Shown piece by piece: positions 15,876-25,136 of a DNA stretch of 44,887 nucleotides. Location of the stretch: contig MESI01000016.1 of the NCBI GenBank assembly GCA_001770935.1, positions 1 to 44,887 of the forward strand. The letters run 5' to 3'. The DNA comes from Burkholderiales bacterium RIFCSPLOWO2_12_FULL_61_40. Its GTDB lineage: Bacteria; Pseudomonadota; Gammaproteobacteria; Burkholderiales; Burkholderiaceae_C. The stretch's first letter is position 1. The number at the start of each line of letters is the position of its first letter. Position numbers and translations under genes: made by a program. The notes beneath the pieces are model-generated. The model was given only the letters and a program-made list of their open reading frames with translations. It did no database searches and was not told where the DNA came from.

Positions 15876-16064
15876 ATGCCCACCTACCACGTTGAAATGC
15901 TCGAAGGCCGCACGCTGGAGCAAAAGAAAAAACTCGTCGAAGAAATCACCCGCGTCAGCGTCGAGGTGCTGGGCGGATCGCCCGACTCGGTGGACATTCT
16001 GATCGTCGATGTCAAACGCGAAAACTGGGCCACCGGCGGCAAGCTCTGGACCGAGCCACGGTAA
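15876..16064 (+). CDS. 4-oxalocrotonate tautomerase-family protein
   Basis: The 62-residue protein is of the length of 4-oxalocrotonate tautomerase subunits. Pro2 of the encoded protein becomes the catalytic N-terminal proline after Met removal. TYHVEMLEGRTLEQKKKLVEEIT and SVDILIVDV are family-typical. It may act on an aromatic ring-cleavage product or be one of the many tautomerases without known substrate; no meta-cleavage genes lie nearby. An amidotransferase gene follows 9 bases later. Confidence 0.88.
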   Translation: MPTYHVEMLEGRTLEQKKKLVEEITRVSVEVLGGSPDSVDILIVDVKRENWATGGKLWTEPR

Positions 16065-16073
16065 TCTGTTTCC

Positions 16074-16856
16074 ATGTGCCAATTGCTTGGAATGAACAGC
16101 CGCCTGCCCGCCAGCCTGACGCTGAGTTTTACCGGGTTTTCGCAGCGGGGCGGCTGCACCGACCACCATTCCGATGGCTGGGGCATTGCCTTCTTTGAAA
16201 GCGATGGTCTGGCCCCCGGCAAGGCGGCACGCTACTTCGTGGACAAGGAAAGCGCCTCCACCTCGCCCATTGCGCAGATGCTGCGCACCTACCCCATCAA
16301 AAGCCACAACGTGGTGGCCCATGTGCGCAAGGCCACCGTGGGCGCCGTCACCCTGGAAAACTGCCACCCCTTCATGCGCGAGCTGTGGGGGCGGTACTGG
16401 GTGTTTGCCCACAATGGCGATCTGAAAAACTTCCACCCGCCACTGCATGGCAGTTTCAAGCCCGTGGGCGGCACCGACAGCGAGCTGGCGTTTTGCTGGC
16501 TGATGCAGGAGATCAACAAGTCCCACGCCAGCACCCCCAGCGTGGAAGAACTGACCCACACCCTGCGTGAACTGGTGCCGCGCATTGCCAGCCACGGCAC
16601 TTTCAACTTTTTGCTGAGCAACGGCCAGGCGCTGTGGGTCCATGCCTCTACCCGCCTGCATTACGTGCTGCGCCAGCACCCGTTTACCGAGGTGCAGCTC
16701 AAGGACGAAGACATGTGCGTGAATTTGGCGGACCTCAACGGCCCCGAAGACCGGCTGGCGATTGTGGTGACCGAACCCCTCACCACCAACGAGCCCTGGG
16801 TGGCCATGGCACCCCATGAGCTCAAGGTGTTTGTGGACGGTTGCCCGCTGCCCTGA
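16074..16856 (+). CDS. Class II glutamine amidotransferase (YafJ-like)
   Basis: The 260-residue protein begins MCQLLGMN, so after Met removal Cys is the N-terminal nucleophile of a class II (Ntn) glutaminase. The motifs SDGWGIAFFE, HVRKATVGAV, ENCHPFMREL and FAHNGDL are those of the YafJ/DUF4872-like group of stand-alone amidotransferases. No synthase domain is attached. Its ammonia acceptor or amide substrate is unknown. It ends 12 bases before the convergent manC stop. Confidence 0.88.
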   Translation: MCQLLGMNSRLPASLTLSFTGFSQRGGCTDHHSDGWGIAFFESDGLAPGKAARYFVDKESASTSPIAQMLRTYPIKSHNVVAHVRKATVGAVTLENCHPFMRELWGRYWVFAHNGDLKNFHPPLHGSFKPVGGTDSELAFCWLMQEINKSHASTPSVEELTHTLRELVPRIASHGTFNFLLSNGQALWVHASTRLHYVLRQHPFTEVQLKDEDMCVNLADLNGPEDRLAIVVTEPLTTNEPWVAMAPHELKVFVDGCPLP

Positions 16857-16868
16857 GGTGTGCTGGAT

Positions 16869-18332
16869 TCAGCGTCCGTAAACGTCCTCAAAGCGCACGA
16901 TATCGTCTTCGCCGAGGTAGCTGCCCGACTGCACCTCGATCATTTCCAGGTCCACCCGGCCCGGATTTTCCAGGCGGTGGGTGGTGCCCAGCGGAATGAA
17001 GGTGGATTCGTTCTCGGACAGCAAATAGCTGGTCTCGCCCCGGGTCACCTTGGCGGTGCCGCTGACCACAATCCAGTGTTCGGCCCGGTGGTGGTGCATT
17101 TGCAGCGACAAGGTTCCCCCCGGCTTGACCACGATGCGCTTGACCTGGAAGCGTGCGCCAGCGTCCACGCTGTCGTACCAGCCCCAGGGGCGGAACACTT
17201 TGCGGTGGATCTGGTCCTCGGTGCGCCCCGCCTGCTTGAGCCGGTCGACGATTTTCTTCACATCCTGGGTCTTGTTCTTGTGGGCCACCAAAATGGCATC
17301 GGCGGTTTCCACCACAATCAGGTCGTCCACGCCCACACAGGCGATCAAGCGGCCCTCCGACAGGGCGAGGGTGTTGCGGCTGTCTTGCATCAGCACATCG
17401 CCCTGCGCCACGTTGCCATCACCGTCCTTGGGCAATACTTGCCACAGCGCCTCCCAGGCCCCCACGTCTGACCAGCCGGCCGACAGCGGGATCACCACGC
17501 CCACCGGCAGGGCATTGGCGCCCGACTCCTTGGGAATGCCTGCGGCAGTGATGCGCTCCATCACCGCATAGTCGATGGAGTCGCTGGGGCACTGGCTGAA
17601 CGCCTCCTTGCCCACGCGCACAAACTCGCCGTCGGTCTGGCCCGCGTCCCACGCGCTCTGGCAGGCCGCCAGGATGTCGGGGCGGCACATACCCATGGCC
17701 GCCAGCCACACCGAGGCCCGCATCATGAACAGGCCGCTGTTCCACGCGTAGCTGCCCTGCGCCAGATAGGCCTGTGCGGTCTGCAAATCAGGTTTTTCCA
17801 CAAAACGGGCAATGCATTTGGCACCATCCGCGCCATAAGCCTCACCCGACTGGATGTAGCCGTAGCCGGTTTCGGGCGTGTCCGGGGTGATGCCAAAGGT
17901 CACCACCGCGCCATCGGCGGCCAATGCCGCACCGCTGCGCACCGCGCTCTGGAAGGCCTGTGTGTCCACAATGACGTGGTCGGCCGGCATCACCAGCAGC
18001 ACCGGGTCCGCTCCGTTTTTCATAGCTGCCTGCGCAGCAATGGTAAGGGCTGGTGCCGTATTTCGTCCCAAAGGCTCCAACACCACGGTGCCCGGCGCAT
18101 CCATCAGGCGCAACTGCTCGGCAATGACAAAACGGTATTCCTCGTTGCACACCACCAGGGGCGCGGCCAGCGTCACACCGGCCATGCCCTGCACACGCCG
18201 CACGGTGGCCTGCAACAAAGAGTCGTCGCCAATCAGGGGCAGCAGTTGCTTGGGGTATTTTTCACGGGAGAGGGGCCACAGGCGGGTACCGGAGCCGCCG
18301 GACAGAACAACAGGTTGAATCAGCAGGGTCAT
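16869..18332 (-). CDS. manC: Mannose-1-phosphate guanylyltransferase / mannose-6-phosphate isomerase
   Basis: The 487-residue bifunctional type-II enzyme has an N-terminal nucleotidyltransferase domain with GGSGTRLWPLSREKYPKQL (about residues 11-29). Its C-terminal cupin isomerase domain contains RPWGWYDSVD and the QMHHHRAEHWIVV metal site. It would make GDP-mannose for exopolysaccharide or O-antigen. The ATG at 18332 places the signature as usual. Residues about 93-107 are encoded by a stretch that resembles the dispersed repeat (copy D), although the protein sequence there (TAPALTIAAQAA) still fits the family. It is the last gene of a minus-strand run galE, nucleotidyltransferase, manC. Confidence 0.92.
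   Translation of the reverse strand: MTLLIQPVVLSGGSGTRLWPLSREKYPKQLLPLIGDDSLLQATVRRVQGMAGVTLAAPLVVCNEEYRFVIAEQLRLMDAPGTVVLEPLGRNTAPALTIAAQAAMKNGADPVLLVMPADHVIVDTQAFQSAVRSGAALAADGAVVTFGITPDTPETGYGYIQSGEAYGADGAKCIARFVEKPDLQTAQAYLAQGSYAWNSGLFMMRASVWLAAMGMCRPDILAACQSAWDAGQTDGEFVRVGKEAFSQCPSDSIDYAVMERITAAGIPKESGANALPVGVVIPLSAGWSDVGAWEALWQVLPKDGDGNVAQGDVLMQDSRNTLALSEGRLIACVGVDDLIVVETADAILVAHKNKTQDVKKIVDRLKQAGRTEDQIHRKVFRPWGWYDSVDAGARFQVKRIVVKPGGTLSLQMHHHRAEHWIVVSGTAKVTRGETSYLLSENESTFIPLGTTHRLENPGRVDLEMIEVQSGSYLGEDDIVRFEDVYGR
18010..18057 (+). repeat. Dispersed ~50-bp repeat, copy D (inside manC)
   Basis: CATAGCTGCCTGCGCA followed after 11 bases by AAGGGCTGGTGCC matches the repeat consensus at most core positions. 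It is read in frame through manC. Because the encoded residues match what the enzyme family has at this point, this copy may be ancient, or partly a coincidence of codon use. Confidence 0.5.
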
Positions 18333-18375
18333 GCGTTTCCTAATAGAAGTTGAAGCGGGCTGGGTGCGGGTGGCT

Positions 18376-19479
18376 TCAGGCCCTGGCGTCGCCCCAGCGC
18401 AATTGGGAACGGTCGTCGCCGCGGTATTGGGTTTCCCCCATGCGGTCCACGCAATAGTCGGGCGACACAATCATCTCGTTGAACTGCATGTCCGCCGGCA
18501 CCCGTGTGTACTCAAACAACACACTGCGCACCACCTTGGCTCCGGTGCGAATGTGGCTGCCGTGGCCGATCCATGCCGGCCCGATGATGGTGGCGCCCGG
18601 CTCAATACACACACTGGAGCCGATGTACACCGGCCCTTCTATGCGGACTTTGTCCCAGGCAATGGAGGTATTGAGCCCCACCCAGATGCCGGGTTTGATC
18701 TCGCGCCCCGGCATTTTCATGTCGGCCACCTCGCCGCGCAGCACCCGCTGCAAAACCGACCAATAGTCACTGACGCGTCCAATGTCAATCCAGTTGAAAA
18801 AACGGTTCTGGGCATAAAAGGGCAGCTTTTTCTCCACCAGCTGAGGGAACAGCTGCGAGCCGATGTCATACACCACACCCGAGGGCACCAGGTCCAGCAC
18901 TTCCGGCTCAAAAAGGTAGATGCCGGTGCTGGCCAGGGTGGATTTAGCCTCCGCAGGGCGCGGTTTTTCCTGAAACGACTGGATCTGGCCGTCCGGCGCC
19001 GCCACCACAATGCCATAACTCTGCACATCCTGGAGCGGCACATCCAGCGTGACCACACTGGCCATCGCCCCCTTGGATTGGTGCTCCTGCAGGGCGGCAC
19101 CGATATCCAGATCGATCAAGGCGTCACCACACAGCACCAAAGTAGTCTCATCAAAAAAACCGCTGAAATCCTGGATGCGCCGCATGCCACCGGCCGATCC
19201 CCAGGGCCGCGGCAAGATATCACCATGGTCCAGGACCCCCTCGTAGGAGTAGCCCAGCTGCACCCCCCAGCGGCGTCCATCCCCAAAATAGCGTTCGATC
19301 ATGTGGTGGTGGTAGGCCACATTCACCATGATCTCCGTGATGCCGTGGCGCGCCAGATGCTCGATCAGGTACTCCATCAGCGGTTTGCCCAAAATCGGCA
19401 CCATGGGCTTGGGTAAGTCCTTGGTCAGAGGTCGCACGCGGGTCCCTTGACCCGCCGCCAGAATCATGCCTTTTGCCAT
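18376..19479 (-). CDS. NDP-sugar pyrophosphorylase (mannose-1-phosphate guanylyltransferase-like)
   Basis: The 367-residue protein has the nucleotidyltransferase signature LAAGQGTRVRPLTKDLPKPMVP (about residues 6-27), VLCGDALIDLDIG, and FNWIDIGRVSDY. A C-terminal left-handed beta-helix of hexapeptide repeats follows (IWVGLNTSIAW, GPVYIGSSVCIEPGATIIGPAWIG). This layout is that of GDP-mannose pyrophosphorylase or glucose-1-phosphate nucleotidyltransferases. It lies between galE and manC, with 34- and 43-base gaps, suggesting an operon. Which nucleotide and sugar it uses cannot be decided from sequence. Confidence 0.85.
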   Translation of the reverse strand: MAKGMILAAGQGTRVRPLTKDLPKPMVPILGKPLMEYLIEHLARHGITEIMVNVAYHHHMIERYFGDGRRWGVQLGYSYEGVLDHGDILPRPWGSAGGMRRIQDFSGFFDETTLVLCGDALIDLDIGAALQEHQSKGAMASVVTLDVPLQDVQSYGIVVAAPDGQIQSFQEKPRPAEAKSTLASTGIYLFEPEVLDLVPSGVVYDIGSQLFPQLVEKKLPFYAQNRFFNWIDIGRVSDYWSVLQRVLRGEVADMKMPGREIKPGIWVGLNTSIAWDKVRIEGPVYIGSSVCIEPGATIIGPAWIGHGSHIRTGAKVVRSVLFEYTRVPADMQFNEMIVSPDYCVDRMGETQYRGDDRSQLRWGDARA

Positions 19480-19513
19480 TTGTGTTCCCGATTCCAATCA
19501 GTGGTTGCCGTAT

Positions 19514-20527
19514 TCAACACGCCGCATAGCCCGTGGGATTGGCCTTTTGCCAGCGCCAGGCGTCCTCACACATTGCCGCCAGGTTGCGCTCAGCGCGCCA
19601 GCCCAGCAACTGAAAAGCCAGCGCGGGGTCCGCGTAACAGGATGCAATATCCCCCGCGCGGCGCGGCGCAACCTGGTAGGGCACGGGCCGGCCGCTGGCT
19701 TTTTCAAAAGCGGCCACCATGTCCAGCACGCTGTATCCGGCACCCGTCCCCAAGTTGATGGCTTCACACCGGGGGCCCTGCTGCAAGTACTGCAATGCCT
19801 TGACATGCCCCAAGGCCAGGTCCACGACATGGATGTAATCACGCACACCGGTGCCATCCGGCGTGGCGTAATCATTGCCCCAAACATTCAGGTATTCGCG
19901 GCGCCCCACCGCCACCTGGGCCACGTAGGGCATCAGGTTATTGGGTATGCCCCTCGGGTCCTCGCCGATCCAGCCGCTGGCATGCGCCCCCACAGGATTG
20001 AAATAACGCAAAATCGCCATGCGCCAGGTCGGGTCACCCCCGAACACATCGCGCAGCATGTCCTCGATCACCAGCTTGGTCTTGCCATAGGGGTTGGTGG
20101 CAGACAAGGCATGTGCCTCTGGAATCGGCAATTGGCAAGGATCGCCATACACCGTCGCGGACGAGCTGAAGACCAAGGTTTTCACGCCACACTCACCCAT
20201 CGCCTCCAGCAAACGCACCGTGCCCACCACGTTGTTGTCGTAGTAACGCAGCGGCTCACCCACCGACTCGCCTACCGCCTTCAGCCCGGCAAAGTGGACC
20301 ACCGCCGTCGCGCCGCACCCACGGATGGCCGATGCCAAAGCGGCCCGGTCGCGAATATCACCCTGAACCAAGTGCAGTTTTTTGCCCGTGATGCGTTCCA
20401 CACGCGTCAGGGACTCGGACTGGCTATTGCACAAATTGTCAAAGACTGTGACGTCCATGCCTGCGTTCAGCAGTTCAACGCAGGTATGGGAGCCAATATA
20501 CCCAGCACCACCAGTCACAAAAATCAT
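19514..20527 (-). CDS. galE: UDP-glucose 4-epimerase
   Basis: The 337-residue extended SDR starts with TGGAGYIGSHTCVELL (NAD binding) and shows VVHFAGLKAVGES. The catalytic Ser is in FSSSATVYG and the Tyr/Lys pair in NPYGKTK, and PVGAHASGWIGEDP is typical for GalE. It interconverts UDP-glucose and UDP-galactose for polysaccharide synthesis. It is divergent from rfbB across a 157-base spacer and heads the minus-strand sugar nucleotide run. Confidence 0.95.
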   Translation of the reverse strand: MIFVTGGAGYIGSHTCVELLNAGMDVTVFDNLCNSQSESLTRVERITGKKLHLVQGDIRDRAALASAIRGCGATAVVHFAGLKAVGESVGEPLRYYDNNVVGTVRLLEAMGECGVKTLVFSSSATVYGDPCQLPIPEAHALSATNPYGKTKLVIEDMLRDVFGGDPTWRMAILRYFNPVGAHASGWIGEDPRGIPNNLMPYVAQVAVGRREYLNVWGNDYATPDGTGVRDYIHVVDLALGHVKALQYLQQGPRCEAINLGTGAGYSVLDMVAAFEKASGRPVPYQVAPRRAGDIASCYADPALAFQLLGWRAERNLAAMCEDAWRWQKANPTGYAAC

Positions 20528-20684
20528 CGGTATTCCTCCCCTTGTTTCTATACCGCCCGTAGTTTACCGTGGGCGCCTGTCCTGCCCGGTTTAGCCAGAG
20601 CAACGTATGCCGACTTCATCGGCCGGATCGTCCCACCCAAGGGGGATAATTCCAGGAATTCATCGCTTCAAGGGCACGATTCAC

Positions 20685-21758
20685 ATGACCATCCTCGTCA
20701 CCGGCGGCGCCGGCTTCATCGGCAGCAACTTCGTGCTCGACTGGCTGGCCCAGTCGGATGAGCCCGTCGTCAACCTCGACAAGCTCACCTACGCGGGCAA
20801 TCTGCAGAACCTGGCCGCCTTGGCCGGTGATGCCCGCCATGTATTCGTACAGGGTGATTTTGGTGACGCCGCCCTGGTGGCGCAGTTGCTGCAACAGCAC
20901 CAGCCCCGCGCGGTGCTGAACTTCGCGGCAGAAAGCCATGTGGACCGATCCATCCACGGCCCCAGCGAATTCATCCAGACCAACATCGTGGGCACTTTCC
21001 ACCTGCTGGAATCGGTACGGTCCTACTGGGGAGGGCTGGACACCGACGCCAAAGCGGCCTTCCGGTTTTTGCACGTCTCCACCGACGAGGTGTATGGCTC
21101 CTTGGCCAAAACCGATGCAGCGTTCACCGAAACCCACCGCTACGAGCCCAACAGCCCTTATTCGGCCAGCAAGGCCGCCAGTGACCACCTGGTGCGGGCG
21201 TACCACCACACCTATGGCCTGCCGGTGCTCACCACCAACTGCTCCAACAACTACGGACCCTTCCATTTCCCCGAAAAACTCATCCCCTTGATGATCGTCA
21301 ACGCCCAGGCGGGCAAGCCCTTGCCGGTGTACGGCGACGGCCAGCAGATCCGCGACTGGCTCTATGTCAAAGACCACTGCAGCGCCATCCGCCGTGTGCT
21401 CGACGTCGGCCAGCTGGGCGAGGTGTACAACGTCGGCGGCTGGAACGAGAAGCCCAATCTGGACATCGTGCACACCGTATGCGCCCTCCTGGACGAACTC
21501 AAGCCCCGCGCCGACGGCAAGCCCTACAAAGACCAGATCACCTACGTGACCGACCGCCCCGGCCATGACCGCCGCTACGCCATCGACGCCCGCAAGATCG
21601 AGAGCCAGCTGGGCTGGAAACCCGCCGAAACCTTCGAGAGCGGCATCCGCAAGACGGTGCAGTGGTACCTGGACCACCCCGAGTGGGTGGCCAATGTGCA
21701 AAGCGGCGGTTACCGCGATTGGGTCAGCAAGCAATACGGCACCGAGGCCGCAGCATGA
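20685..21758 (+). CDS. rfbB: dTDP-glucose 4,6-dehydratase
   Basis: The 357-residue protein has [10 protein letters not shown] (NAD binding), STDEVYGSL with the catalytic Thr-Asp-Glu, and [15 protein letters not shown] with the Tyr/Lys pair. It forms dTDP-4-keto-6-deoxyglucose, step two of dTDP-L-rhamnose synthesis. The ATG at 20685 begins the Rossmann strand directly. Its TGA overlaps the ATG of rfbD (ATGA), the first of three such junctions in this operon. Confidence 0.95.
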   Translation: MTILVTGGAGFIGSNFVLDWLAQSDEPVVNLDKLTYAGNLQNLAALAGDARHVFVQGDFGDAALVAQLLQQHQPRAVLNFAAESHVDRSIHGPSEFIQTNIVGTFHLLESVRSYWGGLDTDAKAAFRFLHVSTDEVYGSLAKTDAAFTETHRYEPNSPYSASKAASDHLVRAYHHTYGLPVLTTNCSNNYGPFHFPEKLIPLMIVNAQAGKPLPVYGDGQQIRDWLYVKDHCSAIRRVLDVGQLGEVYNVGGWNEKPNLDIVHTVCALLDELKPRADGKPYKDQITYVTDRPGHDRRYAIDARKIESQLGWKPAETFESGIRKTVQWYLDHPEWVANVQSGGYRDWVSKQYGTEAAA

Positions 21759-22675
21759 AGATATTGTTGCTGGGGCGCGGTGGCCAGGTGGGCTGGGAGC
21801 TGCAGCGCAGCCTGAGCGTGCTGGGCGAACTGGTGGCGCTGGACTTTGATACCGCGCACAACCCGGACGGCCTGTGCGGTGACTTCCAAAACCTGGATGG
21901 CCTGGCTGAAACCGTGCGCCGTGTGCGGCCCGACGTGATTGTGAATGCCGCCGCCCACACCGCCGTGGACAAGGCCGAGAGCGAACCCGAATTCGCCCGC
22001 ACCCTGAATGCACTGGCACCGGGCGTGCTGGCCACCGAAGCTGCCAAACTGGACGCCTGGCTGGTGCACTACTCCACCGACTACGTGTTTGACGGCAGCG
22101 GCGACCAGCCCTGGCGCGAGACTGACGCCACCGGCCCTTTGAGCGTGTACGGCCAAACCAAACTGGAGGGAGAGCAACTGGTGGCGGTCAACCCGAAACA
22201 CCTGATTTTCAGGACCAGCTGGGTGTATGCGGCACGGGGCGGCAACTTTGCCAAAACCATGCTGCGCCTGGCCTGCGAGCGCGATGCATTGACCGTGATT
22301 GACGACCAACTGGGCGCCCCCACCTCGGCCGAACTGCTGGCCGACGTCACCGCACATGCGATCCGGGCCGTCACGCACCCTACGCAAGGACAGCCCGCAT
22401 TGGCAGGGCTATACCACTGCGTCGCCGGCGGCGAGACCAGCTGGCATGGGTATGCGCGATATGTATTGGCGCAAGCCCAGGCGCTGGGATGGTCACTGAA
22501 AGCGGGTCCTGAGCAGGTGAGCCCGACCCACACCGCCAGCTACCCCACCCCGGCGCGGCGGCCCTTGAACTCGCGCCTGAACACCACCAAGCTGCAAAAC
22601 GCCTTTGGCCTCACGCTACCCCACTGGCAACAAGGCGTGGCCCGCATGCTGACTGAAATTACAGGGAAACAATGA
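21755..22675 (+). CDS. rfbD: dTDP-4-dehydrorhamnose reductase
   Basis: The 306-residue protein has [13 protein letters not shown] (NADPH binding), [20 protein letters not shown] and the catalytic YGQTKLEGE. It performs the last reduction to dTDP-L-rhamnose. It overlaps rfbB by four bases at its start and rfbA by four bases at its end, so the operon is translationally coupled. The order B-D-A-C is common in Gram-negative rhamnose operons. Confidence 0.94.
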   Translation: MKILLLGRGGQVGWELQRSLSVLGELVALDFDTAHNPDGLCGDFQNLDGLAETVRRVRPDVIVNAAAHTAVDKAESEPEFARTLNALAPGVLATEAAKLDAWLVHYSTDYVFDGSGDQPWRETDATGPLSVYGQTKLEGEQLVAVNPKHLIFRTSWVYAARGGNFAKTMLRLACERDALTVIDDQLGAPTSAELLADVTAHAIRAVTHPTQGQPALAGLYHCVAGGETSWHGYARYVLAQAQALGWSLKAGPEQVSPTHTASYPTPARRPLNSRLNTTKLQNAFGLTLPHWQQGVARMLTEITGKQ

Positions 22676-23592
22676 ATATGACAAGCCATACACCGGTGGG
22701 CGCAAGCGCCATTCAACGCAAGGGCATCATTCTGGCCGGAGGCTCGGGCACGCGCCTGTACCCCGCCACGCAAGTGGTCAGCAAGCAACTGCTGCCCATT
22801 TACGACAAGCCCATGGTCTATTACCCCTTGAGCACGCTGCTGCTGGCGGGCATTCGGGAGGTGCTGGTGATCTCCACCCCACAAGACACGCCCCGGTTTG
22901 AGCAACTGCTGGGCGATGGCAGCCAGTGGGGCCTGCAGATCAGCTACGCCGTGCAGCCTTCCCCCGATGGACTGGCGCAAGCCTTCCTGATCGGTGAACC
23001 ATTTCTGAACGGCGCGCCGAGCGCCCTGGTGCTGGGCGACAACATTTTTTACGGCCACGACTTTGCCGGATTGCTGGGCAACGCCTGCCAGCAGACAGTG
23101 GGGGCCACGGTATTCGCCTACGCAGTGCAAGACCCCGAGCGCTACGGCGTGGTGGAATTTGATACAGCAGGCCGTGCCATCAGCCTGGAAGAAAAACCCA
23201 AGGCGCCCAAATCGCGCTACGCCGTCACCGGCCTGTATTTTTACGACAGCCAGGTGGTGGAGTTGGCCAAGCAGGTCAAACCCTCGGCCCGCGGTGAGCT
23301 GGAGATTACCGACCTGAACCGCATGTACCTGGAACAAGGCACGCTGGACGTGCAGACCATGGGCCGAGGCTACGCCTGGCTGGACACCGGCACCCATGAA
23401 TCCATGCTGGAGGCCAGCCAGTTCATCCACACCATCGAAAATCGCCAGGGACTGAAAGTGGCCTGCCCCGAAGAAATTGTGTGGCGCCATGGCTGGATTG
23501 ACGATGGGCAACTGGAAAAACTGGCCCAACCGTTAAGCAAAAACGGCTACGGCCAGTACCTGCTGCGCCTGCTGGACCAGAAGGTGTACTGA
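22672..23592 (+). CDS. rfbA: Glucose-1-phosphate thymidylyltransferase
   Basis: The 306-residue protein has [44 protein letters not shown] and [12 protein letters not shown], which define RfbA/RmlA. It catalyses the first step of dTDP-rhamnose synthesis. An N-terminal extension of about 15 residues precedes the signature. Its start overlaps the rfbD stop and its stop overlaps the rfbC start by one base. Confidence 0.95.
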   Translation: MNMTSHTPVGASAIQRKGIILAGGSGTRLYPATQVVSKQLLPIYDKPMVYYPLSTLLLAGIREVLVISTPQDTPRFEQLLGDGSQWGLQISYAVQPSPDGLAQAFLIGEPFLNGAPSALVLGDNIFYGHDFAGLLGNACQQTVGATVFAYAVQDPERYGVVEFDTAGRAISLEEKPKAPKSRYAVTGLYFYDSQVVELAKQVKPSARGELEITDLNRMYLEQGTLDVQTMGRGYAWLDTGTHESMLEASQFIHTIENRQGLKVACPEEIVWRHGWIDDGQLEKLAQPLSKNGYGQYLLRLLDQKVY

Positions 23593-24131
23593 TGCGAGTG
23601 ACGCCCTGCACCATTGCCGATGTGCTGCGTATTGAACCCCGTGTGTTTGGGGACACGCGCGGCTTTTTCTTTGAGAGCTTCAACCAGCGCGCCTTCACCC
23701 AAGCCACCGGGGTGGACCTGCCCTTTGTGCAGGACAACCACTCCAAGTCGGCGCGCAACGTGCTGCGCGGCCTGCACTACCAGGTGCAGAACCCCCAGGG
23801 CAAGCTGGTGCGGGTGGTGGCCGGGGAGGTGTTTGACGTGGCGGTGGATATCCGCCCGGACTCACCCACTTATGGCCAATGGGTTGGTGAAATTTTGTCG
23901 GATGCCAACAAACGCCAGCTCTGGATTCCCCCGGGCCTGGCGCACGGTTTTATGGTCTTGTCCGAGTCGGCGGAGTTCCTGTACAAAACCACCGACTACT
24001 ACGCGCCGGAGTTTGAACGCTGCCTCGCCTGGGACGACCCCACGCTGGCGATTGCCTGGCCCGCACTGGGTGGCCCGCCGCAGGTGTCGCACAAGGACGC
24101 CCAGGGCGCGTCCTTCCTCAGCTTGTGCTGA
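23592..24131 (+). CDS. rfbC: dTDP-4-dehydrorhamnose 3,5-epimerase
   Basis: The 179-residue cupin-fold epimerase shows RGFFFESFN, QDNHSKSARNVLRGLHYQ with the catalytic His, and PPGLAHGFMVLS with KTTDYYAPE. It is the third enzyme of the rhamnose pathway. It shares one base with the rfbA stop codon. Its last 14 bases overlap the end of the convergent gshB gene. Confidence 0.95.
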   Translation: MRVTPCTIADVLRIEPRVFGDTRGFFFESFNQRAFTQATGVDLPFVQDNHSKSARNVLRGLHYQVQNPQGKLVRVVAGEVFDVAVDIRPDSPTYGQWVGEILSDANKRQLWIPPGLAHGFMVLSESAEFLYKTTDYYAPEFERCLAWDDPTLAIAWPALGGPPQVSHKDAQGASFLSLC

Positions 24132-25068
24132 TCCCGGCCTCCAGTGCGTCCACAAACATCGCGGCCACATCGAAACCGGTCTGGTCGGTGATTTCCTGAA
24201 AGCAGGTCGGGCTGGTGACGTTGATTTCGGTTAACGAGTCACCAATCACATCCAGCCCCACCAGCAGCAGGCCGCGCTGTGCCAGGATGGGACCGAGCGC
24301 TTCGGCAATAGCGCGGTCCGCAGCCGTCAGCGGCTGGGCCACACCTTTGCCACCGGCGGCCAGATTGCCGCGCACTTCCCCGCCCTGCGGGATGCGCGCC
24401 AGGCTGAAGGGCACCGGTTGGCCGCCAATCACCAGCACCCGTTTGTCGCCCTGCGCAATGGCGGGCAAAAACTTTTGCACCATGAGGGTCTGCTGGCCGT
24501 CCTTGTTGAGCGTTTCGATGATGCCGCCCAGATTCAGGCCTTCGTCCCGGACCCGGAAAATCCCCATGCCGCCCATGCCGTCCAGCGGTTTGAGAATGAT
24601 GTCGCGGTGCTCGGCATGGAAACTGCGCACCGCGTCAGCGTCGCGCGTCACCAGCGTGGGGCCGATGAACGCGGGAAACTCCAGAATCGCCAGCTTTTCC
24701 GGGTGGTCGCGCAGCGCGCGGGGCTTGTTGAACACCTGGGCGCCCTCGCGTTCCGCCTGTTCCAGCAAGTGGGTGGCGTAGAAGAACTCGCTGTCAAACG
24801 GCGGGTCCTTGCGCATCACCACCGCGCCAAAACTCTTCACCGGCACCAGCTCCAGGGGCTCCTGCGTAAACCAGAGGTTCGCATCGCCGGTGAGGGTGAT
24901 GCGCCGCACCGAGGCCTGCACCACACCACCGCGCGCCCAGACCAGATGGCGCGGTTCACAGGCCGCCACGCGGTGACCACGGCGCTGCATCTCGCGCATC
25001 ATGGCAAAGGTGGTGTCTTTGTAGATCTTGAAGGATTCCAGCGGGTCGGCAACAAACAGTATGTCCAT
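24118..25068 (-). CDS. gshB: Glutathione synthetase
   Basis: The 316-residue ATP-grasp enzyme joins gamma-glutamylcysteine and glycine. Visible family marks are the N-terminal FVADPLESFKIYKDTT, RKDPPFDSEF, LKPLDGMGGMGIFR (ATP-grasp), and the C-terminal INVTSPTCFQEI. The length matches E. coli GshB (316). The partner gshA lies 3.4 kb upstream on the same strand with two transporter genes between. Confidence 0.95.
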   Translation of the reverse strand: MDILFVADPLESFKIYKDTTFAMMREMQRRGHRVAACEPRHLVWARGGVVQASVRRITLTGDANLWFTQEPLELVPVKSFGAVVMRKDPPFDSEFFYATHLLEQAEREGAQVFNKPRALRDHPEKLAILEFPAFIGPTLVTRDADAVRSFHAEHRDIILKPLDGMGGMGIFRVRDEGLNLGGIIETLNKDGQQTLMVQKFLPAIAQGDKRVLVIGGQPVPFSLARIPQGGEVRGNLAAGGKGVAQPLTAADRAIAEALGPILAQRGLLLVGLDVIGDSLTEINVTSPTCFQEITDQTGFDVAAMFVDALEAGISTS

Positions 25069-25136
25069 GGGGGCTCACAAAAAAAGAAAAATGGGTCGAA
25101 CCGGCAATAACAAGGCCCAAGTGTCGCTGAACCACC

